A stretch of 32,788 nt of DNA from Oscillibacter sp. (GTDB taxonomy: Bacteria > Bacillota > Clostridia > Oscillospirales > Oscillospiraceae). The stretch is from positions 1-32,788 of the forward strand of contig JAFYQM010000048.1 of the NCBI GenBank assembly GCA_017547085.1, read 5' to 3'. The notes under the pieces are model-generated. The model had not been told where the DNA came from and ran no database searches. It saw nothing but the letters and a program-made list of their open reading frames with translations. Positions 7,354-13,572 of the stretch are shown one piece after another. Every line of letters begins with the position of its first letter. Position 1 is the stretch's first letter. The position numbers and the translations under genes were made by a program.

Positions 7354-7384
7354 AAAAACCGCTTCCAACAGGAAGCGGTTTTTT
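7354..7384. terminator. terminator of the tRNA cluster
   Basis: CCGCTTCC (7359-7366), loop AACA, GGAAGCGG (7371-7378), flanked by an A-run and TTTTTT. It can also stop the minus-strand M20 gene that ends at 7400. Confidence 0.92.
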
Positions 7385-7399
7385 GTTTCATTTCACCTT

Positions 7400-8512
7400 T
7401 TATGCAAACTGTTTGAGTAACGCAATAAATGCACGGACACCCACACGCATCAGTTCCTCGTTGAAATCGAAGCGGTTGTTATGCAGTGCAGGCACATCGC
7501 CCAGCCCCAGAAAGGCAAACACACCGGAAACACGCTGCTGGTATCGGGAGAAATCCTCGCTGATCATGGTCTTTTCCGCCGCCAGCACCTCAATGCCTGC
7601 ATCGGTCAAAGCGGTTTTGTACGCCTCTACCAGTGCGGCATCATTGAAAACCGGCGGATAGACTGTACCAATGCGCACCTCTGTCATGGTGCCATACCGC
7701 CGGTCAATCTCCGCGGCGGTATCCTGCACCTTTTGACACAGGGCGTCGAACAGGGGTGGATCAAAAGCGCGGATATTGCCCTCGGCACGGGCGTTCTGGC
7801 AGACAATGTTGCCTGCGTCGCCGCCGGAGATGGTGCCCAAGTGCAGCAAATACTCCGTACCGACGGGGATATCCTCCCGCTTGTAGCGGTTCAGCTCGGA
7901 GATCATATCCGCCAGCGCCGCCAGCGCGTCAATGCCCAGGTCTGGACGGGCGCAATGAGAACTTTTTCCCCGCACCACCAGCTCCAGATTGGCCGCCTGC
8001 GCCATCAGCGGTCCGGGACGCACGGCAATGGTCCCCGCTTTTACCTGCGGCCAGACATGGAGACCGAAAATCTTCGTCACACGGAACCGCTCTAAAATTC
8101 CCGCGTCGCAGATCTGCTTAGCGCCTCCGGTGCCCACCATCTCCTCCGCAGGTTGGAAAATCAACAGAATATTTTTCCGATACGTCCCTCCCTGCGCCGA
8201 CAGGTGATCGGCCAGCGCCAGCAGCATCGCCATGTGGGCATCATGTCCGCAGGCGTGCATACAGCCGTTCTGCGAAGCAAACGGCAGCCCCGTCTCCTCT
8301 GCAATGGACAGCGCGTCAATATCGGCGCGAAACGCAATGGCCTCCCCGGCTCCGTGATTGAAAAAGGCAATCGTGCCAGTATCGCCGACCGCCTCCCAGC
8401 TGCAGGACAGTTTGGATAAATGCTCCCGAATGTAGGCAGCCGTCTGCACCTCGCAAAAGCCCACCTCAGGAATCTGATGCAGCTCCCGGCGGTAGCGAAT
8501 CACGTTTTCCAT
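7400..8512 (-). CDS. M20-family amidohydrolase (M20D, hippurate/N-acyl amino acid hydrolase type)
   Basis: Cytosolic metallohydrolase of 370 residues that should deacylate an N-acyl amino acid or related amide. Metal ligands are visible: Cys88 and His90 in MHACGHDAHMA, Glu123/Glu124 in QPAEEMVGTGG, His152 in GLHVWP, and a late His in PALHNNRFDF. The cysteine ligand in CGHD places it in the M20D branch with IAA-amino acid, hippurate and N-acetyl-diaminopimelate hydrolases. The lid domain spans about residues 175-290. GGAGGG lies seven bases before the ATG. It is divergent from mtaD with its own promoter. No dap genes are adjacent, so a lysine-pathway role is not supported. The exact amide is unknown. 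Confidence 0.9.
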   Translation of the reverse strand: MENVIRYRRELHQIPEVGFCEVQTAAYIREHLSKLSCSWEAVGDTGTIAFFNHGAGEAIAFRADIDALSIAEETGLPFASQNGCMHACGHDAHMAMLLALADHLSAQGGTYRKNILLIFQPAEEMVGTGGAKQICDAGILERFRVTKIFGLHVWPQVKAGTIAVRPGPLMAQAANLELVVRGKSSHCARPDLGIDALAALADMISELNRYKREDIPVGTEYLLHLGTISGGDAGNIVCQNARAEGNIRAFDPPLFDALCQKVQDTAAEIDRRYGTMTEVRIGTVYPPVFNDAALVEAYKTALTDAGIEVLAAEKTMISEDFSRYQQRVSGVFAFLGLGDVPALHNNRFDFNEELMRVGVRAFIALLKQFA

Positions 8513-8544
8513 AGCAGTCCCTCCACCCCCCTCATGTTTCTTTC

Positions 8545-8572
8545 ATTATACGCTTCATTCTTTCCCGCGCAA
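8545..8572 (-). promoter_or_regulatory. promoter of the M20 gene
   Basis: On the minus strand TTGCGC (8567-8572), 16-base spacer, TATAAT (8545-8550), 33 bases upstream of the start codon. The perfect -10 is the main evidence. Confidence 0.7.
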
Positions 8573-8597
8573 GCGTTTTTCCCAAAAGTCACCTTCC

Positions 8598-8627
8598 TTG
8601 ACAACGCCGCAGGGCGTTCGATATAAT
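8598..8627 (+). promoter_or_regulatory. mtaD promoter with palindrome in the spacer
   Basis: TTGACA (8598-8603), 18-base spacer, TATAAT (8622-8627), both perfect. The spacer contains AACGCC-GCAG-GGCGTT (8603-8618), a 6-bp inverted repeat that touches the -35, a position suited to a repressor. Confidence 0.8.
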
Positions 8628-8677
8628 TCAAGTGCGGACTGCGGTTCGCACACTTTGTTTTTACAGGAGGAATGGAG

Positions 8678-9970
8678 ATGCTGTTTGCAAACATTGACAT
8701 TCTGGACGAGCAGTTTCAGCATCACACGGGGCAATACGTCGGCGTGATCGGCAGCAAAATTGCCTATATCGGCACAGAGAAGCCCGCGGAGGATTTCGGC
8801 GAGGTCTATGACGGCACAGGCAAGCTGCTGATGCCCGGCTTTTTCAACGCCCACAGTCACTCCGCTATGACGCTGATGCGGGGCTACGGCGAAAATCTGG
8901 CCCTGTCCGACTGGCTAAACACCCGCATCTTCCCCTTTGAGGCCAAGCTGGACAGCGAGGCCATTTACAACGGCACCATGCTGGCGGCGGCGGAAATGCT
9001 GCGCTTCGGCATCGTGTCTACTACTGACATGTACTTCGACGGCGAGGCGGTCAGCCGTGCCGTATTGGAGAGCGGTATCAAAATGAATTTCAGCCTTTCC
9101 ACCACCTGCTTTGATGATCGCGGTGCAAGAGAGCTACCCGTGTATCAGGAGATGCTGGACACCCTGCACCGATTCCACAACGCAGGCGAGGAACGCTTCA
9201 AGCTGGATCTGGCCATCCACGCGGAGTACACCTCCACGCCCCGCGTGGTGGAAGACATGGCAAGCATTGCCAAAGAAACCGGCCTGCATATGCATCTGCA
9301 CCTCTCCGAAACACAGGCAGAGCACGAGGCGTGCAAGCAGCGCCACGGCGGCCGCACGCCCGCGCGTTATTTCTGCGACGCCGGTGTGTTTGACGTTCCC
9401 ACCACTGCCGCCCACTGCGTGTGGCTGGAGGATGAGGACTTTGACATTCTGAAGGAGAAACAGGTCACCGTGGCCAGCTGCCCCGTCAGCAATCTGAAGT
9501 TGGCCAGCGGCTTCTGCCGTGCGCCGCAGATGCTGAAGCACGGCATCAATGTAGCCCTCGGCACCGACAGCGTCGCCAGCAACAACAACCTGAACATTCT
9601 GGAGGAAGTGAAGCTGTTCGCCACCCTGTTCAAGGCTACCACCGGCGATCCCACCGCCATTACACCGCAGCAGGCCCTCTACGCCGCCACCCGCGCAGGT
9701 GCCCTGTCTCAGGGCCGCACCGACTGCGGACTTCTGAAAGAGGGCTTCCGTGCCGATCTGATCGTGCTGGACCTGCAAAACAAGCCCTACCTCCGCCCCT
9801 GTCACAACATGGCGAACAATGTGGTATTTTCCGCCATGGGCACGGATGTGTGCCTGACCATGGTGGACGGCAAGGTGCTCTACCGCGACGGTCTTTACAC
9901 CACGCTTGACTTTGAATCTGTTGCCCGCCGCGCAGAAGAATCCGTGGAGAAAATTTTGAAGCAGCTATAA
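8678..9970 (+). CDS. mtaD: 5-methylthioadenosine/S-adenosylhomocysteine deaminase-type amidohydrolase
   Basis: Zinc-dependent amidohydrolase of 430 residues in the MtaD/TrzN branch, which deaminates methylthioadenosine, S-adenosylhomocysteine or adenosine to the inosine form. Metal sites: His59 and His61 in GFFNAHSHSAM, the HLSET strand, AAHCVWL, and the Asp of LGTDSVASNN. The composite beta domain is built from both ends. AGGAGG at 8665-8670 is one base from the in-frame ATG at 8672 but seven from the ATG at 8678, so the latter start is chosen. It has its own consensus promoter and terminator and is divergent from the M20 gene. Paralogues act on other amino-purines or guanine, so the substrate is family-level knowledge, not shown here. 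Confidence 0.9.
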   Translation: MLFANIDILDEQFQHHTGQYVGVIGSKIAYIGTEKPAEDFGEVYDGTGKLLMPGFFNAHSHSAMTLMRGYGENLALSDWLNTRIFPFEAKLDSEAIYNGTMLAAAEMLRFGIVSTTDMYFDGEAVSRAVLESGIKMNFSLSTTCFDDRGARELPVYQEMLDTLHRFHNAGEERFKLDLAIHAEYTSTPRVVEDMASIAKETGLHMHLHLSETQAEHEACKQRHGGRTPARYFCDAGVFDVPTTAAHCVWLEDEDFDILKEKQVTVASCPVSNLKLASGFCRAPQMLKHGINVALGTDSVASNNNLNILEEVKLFATLFKATTGDPTAITPQQALYAATRAGALSQGRTDCGLLKEGFRADLIVLDLQNKPYLRPCHNMANNVVFSAMGTDVCLTMVDGKVLYRDGLYTTLDFESVARRAEESVEKILKQL

Positions 9971-9989
9971 GAAAAGTACATATTTTACA

Positions 9990-10029
9990 AAAAAGAAAGA
10001 GAAAAGTCTTCGCTTTTCTCTTTCTTTTT
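9990..10029. terminator. terminator after mtaD
   Basis: A 17-bp purine/pyrimidine stem (9990-10006 with 10013-10029) with loop TCTTCG, ending in TTTTT. Confidence 0.88.
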
Positions 10030-10056
10030 GCCTAATTCTTACTCTCAAATCAATAT

Positions 10057-10100
10057 TAGCTAAATTAGCTATTGACTTTATATTTTTTGCATGATATCCT
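10057..10100 (+). promoter_or_regulatory. promoter and palindromic operator of the Phd-like gene
   Basis: TAGCTAA-A-TTAGCTA (10057-10071) is a perfect 7-1-7 palindrome that directly abuts TTGACT (10072-10077); 17 bases on comes TATCCT (10095-10100). Phd/YefM antitoxins usually repress their own promoter, so this is the likely autoregulatory site (inference). Confidence 0.6.
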
Positions 10101-10125
10101 ATAAACACTTCCGGAGGTGGTATTT

Positions 10126-10614
10126 ATGATCATTAAATCTTCTGCAAACCTCTGCACAGACTATGACGCCTTTTCCCATCTCGCTCACACTGCCAACGAG
10201 CCAATCTTCATTACAAAAGACGGTGAAGGGGATCTCGTTCTGATGAGCATTGAATACTACGAACAATTACTGGAGTCTCAAGCGCTTCCTCAAAGGCATA
10301 TGGCCGAAGCCACGCCGAAAAACGCAAAGAAAGGAGCGATTCCTATGACAGAGCATCTCCTCGGAAGAATTTTACGAGAGGCTTATGACAACGCCCCTCG
10401 CGGACAGCAGGTTGCCAGCATCCATGTTTTTTCCGTTTATTATGCAGACTGTATTGAGCGGGAACGCCTGAACAAAAAAGAAATTCTAAAGGCCGCAGGA
10501 CTCCCCGAATCTTATCAGACAGAGATCTCCAAAGGTATGAACCTTGCACAATATGTTTCCGTAAAAGAGAAGATCGCCACGTATTTTTCAGAAATACAGG
10601 CCTCTCTGGTATAA
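10126..10614 (+). CDS. Phd/YefM-type antitoxin domain protein with a C-terminal HTH-like domain
   Basis: Protein of 162 residues. The N-terminal 55 residues match the Phd/YefM fold (IIKSSANLCTDYDAF, EPIFITKDGEGDLVLMSIEYYEQLLE). A linker of about 20 residues leads to a domain of about 85 residues starting MTEHLLGRILREAYDNAP and ending near ISKGMNLAQYVSVKEKIATYF, which looks helical and may be a DNA-binding or toxin-neutralising unit. GGAGG (10113-10117) is eight bases before the ATG at 10126. A second ATG at 10345 has AAGGAG at 10331-10336, eight bases upstream, and could make the C-terminal domain alone (89 residues). No Doc, YoeB or ParE toxin follows; the next gene is on the other strand. 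AT content is higher than in neighbours. It is an orphan antitoxin or a transcription factor derived from one. Confidence 0.8.
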   Translation: MIIKSSANLCTDYDAFSHLAHTANEPIFITKDGEGDLVLMSIEYYEQLLESQALPQRHMAEATPKNAKKGAIPMTEHLLGRILREAYDNAPRGQQVASIHVFSVYYADCIERERLNKKEILKAAGLPESYQTEISKGMNLAQYVSVKEKIATYFSEIQASLV

Positions 10615-10626
10615 ATCTTCCCACGT

Positions 10627-10656
10627 AAAAAGCACCGCCATCGGCGGTGCTTTTTT
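10627..10656. terminator. bidirectional terminator
   Basis: GCACCGCC (10632-10639), loop ATC, GGCGGTGC (10643-10650), with five A on the left and six T on the right. It serves the Phd-like gene and the convergent beta-helix gene. Confidence 0.92.
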
Positions 10657-10659
10657 CGT

Positions 10660-11322
10660 TCACTTGCGCTCCACAATCTCTCCGGAAACCTTGAAGATAT
10701 GATTCTCCGGAATGGCTCCCCGTACGCAGGAGGTTGGATACACACTGACGCCGCGTCCCAGCACGGTGCCGGGATTCAGCACGCTGTTGCAGCCCACTTC
10801 CACGCCGTCACCCAAGATCGCGCCGAACTTTTTACGGCCCGTTTCGATCTGCTCCGCGCCGTTTTTCACCACCACAAGGGTCTTATCACTCTTGACATTG
10901 GACGTAATGGAACCGGCCCCCATGTGGCTCTTGTAGCCGAGGATGGAGTCTCCCACATAGTTGTAATGAGGCGTCTGGACGTTGTCGAACAGGATGACAT
11001 TTTTCAGCTCCACGGAGTTGCCTACCACACACTTCGCCCCTACCAGCGCACTGCCGCGAATGAAGGCACAGTGCCGCACCTCTGTCTCCGGGCCGATGAT
11101 GCAGGGCGCACCCAGATAGGCCGAGGGAAACACCTTAGCCGTCTTATGCACCCAGACATTGGGGGACGGCTGGTCGTATTCTTCAGCGGGCAAAGAAGCG
11201 CCCAGTTCAAGAATCAATTCCTTGATGCCGTCCAATGCCTGCCAGGGGTATTCAAACTGTGCCAGATACTCCCCTGCGAGGGTGTGGGTCAGGTCCAGCA
11301 GCTTCGTTGTGTTCAGTTCCAT
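10660..11322 (-). CDS. left-handed beta-helix (hexapeptide repeat) acyltransferase, GlmU C-terminal type
   Basis: Protein of 220 residues. After about 60 helical residues come hexapeptide repeats from VWVHKTAKVFPSAYLGAPCIIG to the C-terminus (IGPETEVRHCAFIRG, VGNSVELKNVILFDN, HYNYVGDSILGYKSHMGAGS, LGDGVEVGCNSVLNPGTVLG). The HYNYVGDSILG and GAGS segments resemble the acetyltransferase half of GlmU, which acetylates glucosamine-1-phosphate; no pyrophosphorylase domain is present. Similar clostridial proteins are often labelled UDP-GlcNAc pyrophosphorylase, which the sequence does not support. AGGAG is eight bases from the ATG at 11320-11322 and only two from the ATG at 11326-11328, so I choose the former. 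It is a single gene with its own promoter and terminator. Role in sugar-nucleotide or cell-wall synthesis is inference. Confidence 0.85.
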   Translation of the reverse strand: MELNTTKLLDLTHTLAGEYLAQFEYPWQALDGIKELILELGASLPAEEYDQPSPNVWVHKTAKVFPSAYLGAPCIIGPETEVRHCAFIRGSALVGAKCVVGNSVELKNVILFDNVQTPHYNYVGDSILGYKSHMGAGSITSNVKSDKTLVVVKNGAEQIETGRKKFGAILGDGVEVGCNSVLNPGTVLGRGVSVYPTSCVRGAIPENHIFKVSGEIVERK

Positions 11323-11357
11323 CTGCATCGCTCCTGTCTATTTGGCTTTTCACTCGC

Positions 11358-11416
11358 ATTATATACCAGCGGGCCGCCGCTTGCAAGTTGCGTTTGTGTC
11401 GAGTTTAAGGTACAAT
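11358..11416. promoter_or_regulatory. divergent promoters of the beta-helix and phosphodiesterase genes
   Basis: Minus strand: TTGCAA (11381-11386), 17-base spacer, TATAAT (11358-11363), a strong match. Plus strand: TTGCGT (11388-11393), 17-base spacer, TACAAT (11411-11416). The two -35 hexamers are one base apart, so simultaneous use is unlikely. Confidence 0.65.
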
Positions 11417-11453
11417 ACCGTCATAGTTTCCACCCCACAAAGGAGAATATACC

Positions 11454-11996
11454 ATGAAATTACTGATTGCTTCCGATCTTCACGGCTCCGCCGCCTGCTG
11501 CCGCACACTGCTGGCAGCCTTCGAACGGGAACAGGCCGACCGCATCGTGCTGCTGGGCGATCTTTTATACCACGGTCCCCGCAACCCGTTCCCCGAAGCG
11601 TACGACACCTTTGCCGTCACGGCGCTGCTGAACAGCGTGAAGGACAAGCTGCTGTGCGTGCGGGGCAACTGCGACCCCGAGGTGGACCAGATGGTGCTGG
11701 AGTTCCCCATGCTGGCCGAGTATGCCTTCCTGTCGGTGGACGGTGTGAATCTCTGTGCCACCCACGGCCACAACTACGGTCCTGACAAGCTGCCGCCCCT
11801 GATGGCAGGTGACTACCTGCTCTGCGGACACATCCATCTGCCCCTCTGCCGCAAAATGGGCCCGATCACCTACCTCAATCCCGGCTCCCTGTCCCTGCCC
11901 AAGGAGAACACCCCCCGCAGCTACATGACGCTGACGGACGGCGTGTTCCGCTGGCACAAGCTGGAGAGCGGAGAGGAATTTGCGCCGCTGGATTGA
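11454..11996 (+). CDS. yfcE: YfcE-type phosphodiesterase (calcineurin-like metallophosphoesterase)
   Basis: Protein of 180 residues with the two-metal site of the YfcE/MJ0936 family: Asp8 and His10 in IASDLHGS, LLGDLLYHGPRNPF, the Asn of RGNCDPEVDQ, His in CATHGHNYG, and GHIHLP. Family members hydrolyse artificial phosphodiesters; the natural substrate is unknown. LYHGPRNPFP is characteristic of YfcE itself, as opposed to the shorter MJ0936 type found at 16332. AAGGAG lies nine bases before the ATG. It stands alone on the plus strand with a promoter and terminator of its own. Length and motifs are complete. Confidence 0.92.
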   Translation: MKLLIASDLHGSAACCRTLLAAFEREQADRIVLLGDLLYHGPRNPFPEAYDTFAVTALLNSVKDKLLCVRGNCDPEVDQMVLEFPMLAEYAFLSVDGVNLCATHGHNYGPDKLPPLMAGDYLLCGHIHLPLCRKMGPITYLNPGSLSLPKENTPRSYMTLTDGVFRWHKLESGEEFAPLD

Positions 11997-12027
11997 ATTC
12001 CGGTGCACGGCAGAGCTGGTTCTTCAC

Positions 12028-12059
12028 AAAAAAGTGATGCCTTGCGGCATCACTTTTTT
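12028..12059. terminator. bidirectional terminator
   Basis: GTGATGCC (12034-12041), loop TTGC, GGCATCAC (12046-12053), with six A and six T at the sides. It serves the phosphodiesterase and the radical SAM gene ending at 12071. Confidence 0.93.
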
Positions 12060-12070
12060 CTTTGCGCCTT

Positions 12071-12967
12071 TCACAGCAGGTCGCTGCCCTGCTCTACATC
12101 GTCCCGCAAAAAGGCGGCATGAATGGCATTCAGCACCCGCTTTTTGTCACCGCTCCAGAGAGGAGCCAGCAGATCCCGTTTGGCGCCGTCGCCGGTGAGG
12201 CGGTGAATGACCATCTCGCGCGGGATGCGGCGAACGCACGCCTCCAGAACGGAGATGTAGGTTTCCATATCCATGATCGGCATATTTCCCGCCTGCCACA
12301 CCGCTGCAAGATCGGTATTTTGCAGGACATGGAGCAGGTGGAATTTGATGCCCTGCGCACCAGATTGTCCAATATATTGCGCAGTTTCTGTCATCATATC
12401 GGTAGTTTCGCCCGGCAGGCCCAGAATCTGGTGGACGATGACCTCGATGCCTGCGGCACGCAGCTTTGCCACAGCTTCTTCAAAAACGCTCAGGTCATAG
12501 CCCCTGCGGATATAGGCCGCGGAGGTGGGATGGATGGTCTGCAGTCCCAGTTCCACCCAGACAGGCTTGATGGCATTCAGCTCCTGCAGCAGCGCCATGA
12601 CCTCTTCCCCCAGACAGTCGGGGCGGGTGGCGATGGACAAAATCACCACCTCAGGGTCAGCCATCGCCTGCATATACAGCGTCCGCAGACGTCCAACGGA
12701 GCCGTGGGTGTTGGTGAAGGACTGGAAGTAAGCGATGTAGCGGGCGTTCTCGCCCGCCTTGATTGCTACACGGCGTTTTGCTTCCGCCAGCTGCGTGGGG
12801 ATGTCCCCTGCCGCGGCAAAGGCACCTGCGCCGTCGCAGAAGATGCAGCCCCGCGTATCGATCGTGCCGTCCCGGTTGGGACAGGAACAGCCGGAAGACA
12901 GCGCCAGCTTATATACCTTCCCGCCGTAGGCCTCCCGCAGGCGGTCACTCAGCCGGTTCCAGTACAT
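12071..12967 (-). CDS. radical SAM protein, YhcC/TIGR01212 family
   Basis: Protein of 298 residues. The cluster motif is SCPNRDGTIDTRGCIFC, with Cys29, Cys41 and Cys44 as the likely 4Fe-4S ligands and an extra Cys27 just before. Downstream are YFQSFTNTH, the ATRPDCL strand, VELGLQTIH and GLPGET, as in Elp3-like and coproporphyrinogen-oxidase-like radical SAM proteins. It matches the YhcC group, which is widespread and of unclear function (possibly RNA modification). The start overlaps the upstream 103-residue gene by 23 bases and has only a weak ribosome site, so translation is probably coupled to that gene. The N-terminal WNRLSDRLREAYGGKVYKL is conserved in the family, which supports this start. 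Confidence 0.9.
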   Translation of the reverse strand: MYWNRLSDRLREAYGGKVYKLALSSGCSCPNRDGTIDTRGCIFCDGAGAFAAAGDIPTQLAEAKRRVAIKAGENARYIAYFQSFTNTHGSVGRLRTLYMQAMADPEVVILSIATRPDCLGEEVMALLQELNAIKPVWVELGLQTIHPTSAAYIRRGYDLSVFEEAVAKLRAAGIEVIVHQILGLPGETTDMMTETAQYIGQSGAQGIKFHLLHVLQNTDLAAVWQAGNMPIMDMETYISVLEACVRRIPREMVIHRLTGDGAKRDLLAPLWSGDKKRVLNAIHAAFLRDDVEQGSDLL

Positions 12968-13256
12968 CGCACTTCTTGGGAGGATAAGGAATGCGGTAGG
13001 GCTCCTCTCCCCGCTCTGCCAGTTTCTGCTCCAGCCATGCCTTCAGGGCAGCGATACCGTCCTCCGTCCAGAGGAAGCTCTCCGTTTCGATGTTCTGCGC
13101 CAGCTCAAAGCTGATGTTCTCATAGACCCACGCCTGAATGGCACCGTCCCCGATCCAGCCGGTCCGCTGGAAGCGGTAGCGAAATGCGCCCACGCTGCCG
13201 GGAAACACCGCTGCGCGGGTGAAGAAGTTCATATCCAAAAAAGCAAAATGATCCAT
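12945..13256 (-). CDS. conserved protein of unknown function, 103 residues
   Basis: Reads MDHFAFLDMNFFTRAAVFPG at the N-terminus. It is soluble and aromatic-rich (Trp and Phe in the first half), with an amphipathic helix near residues 66-85 and a Pro-rich tail; I see no signal peptide, membrane segment, cysteine pair or known motif. GAGG and AAGG lie upstream of the ATG at 13254-13256. The stop lies 23 bases inside the radical SAM gene, which indicates one transcript and maybe a shared task. The gene is supported by the overlap, ribosome site and normal codon use. I do not recognise the family. Confidence 0.7.
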   Translation of the reverse strand: MDHFAFLDMNFFTRAAVFPGSVGAFRYRFQRTGWIGDGAIQAWVYENISFELAQNIETESFLWTEDGIAALKAWLEQKLAERGEEPYRIPYPPKKCDVLEPAE

Positions 13257-13314
13257 AGCCTTGCCTCACTTTCTTCCAACAGGATATCAAATCCCCTCCC
13301 ACCTGTCAAACAGC

Positions 13315-13342
13315 AAAGCACCCCACCAAAGTGGGGTGCTTT
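13315..13342. terminator. terminator after the feo operon
   Basis: AAAGCACCCCAC (13315-13326), loop CAAA, GTGGGGTGCTTT (13331-13342). The T-run is short on both strands. It most likely ends the minus-strand feoB transcript. Confidence 0.75.
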
Positions 13343-13374
13343 CCACCAGCATTCACATAGGGGAATGGGATCCT

Positions 13375-13572
13375 TTACGGATTTTCGCGCTCTGCCGTTG
13401 TATCTGTGTGCTCACAGCAGCAGCTATGGGAACAACCGCTGCTGCAGGCGCCGGAGCAGGTACCCGCAGGGCAGCCAATGCACTTGGCGCCGTTCTTCTT
13501 GGTCTTGTAAATATAGCCCACGGCAGCGCCGAGGATCACGGCCAGAATGGCGATTACAATGATATCTGTCAT
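13375..13572 (-). CDS. FeoB-associated Cys-rich membrane protein
   Basis: Protein of 65 residues: one N-terminal membrane helix (TDIIVIAILAVILGAAVGYIY), a short basic stretch, then eight cysteines and two histidines in the C-terminal half (CIGCPAGTCSGACSSGC, HSCCCEH). This matches the small family (PF12669) encoded next to feoB in Firmicutes, thought to help ferrous iron transfer or FeoB stability. Its ATG at 13570-13572 overlaps the feoB stop as ATGA; an ATG six bases upstream is only three bases from AGGAG and is less likely. It ends the feo operon before the terminator at 13315-13342. A metal-chaperone role is inference. Confidence 0.9.
   Translation of the reverse strand: MTDIIVIAILAVILGAAVGYIYKTKKNGAKCIGCPAGTCSGACSSGCSHSCCCEHTDTTAERENP

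Noticed and set aside
10117-10614. GTG at 10117 as start of the Phd-like protein
   Set aside because: It overlaps the GGAGG itself; the ATG at 10126 is at the correct distance.
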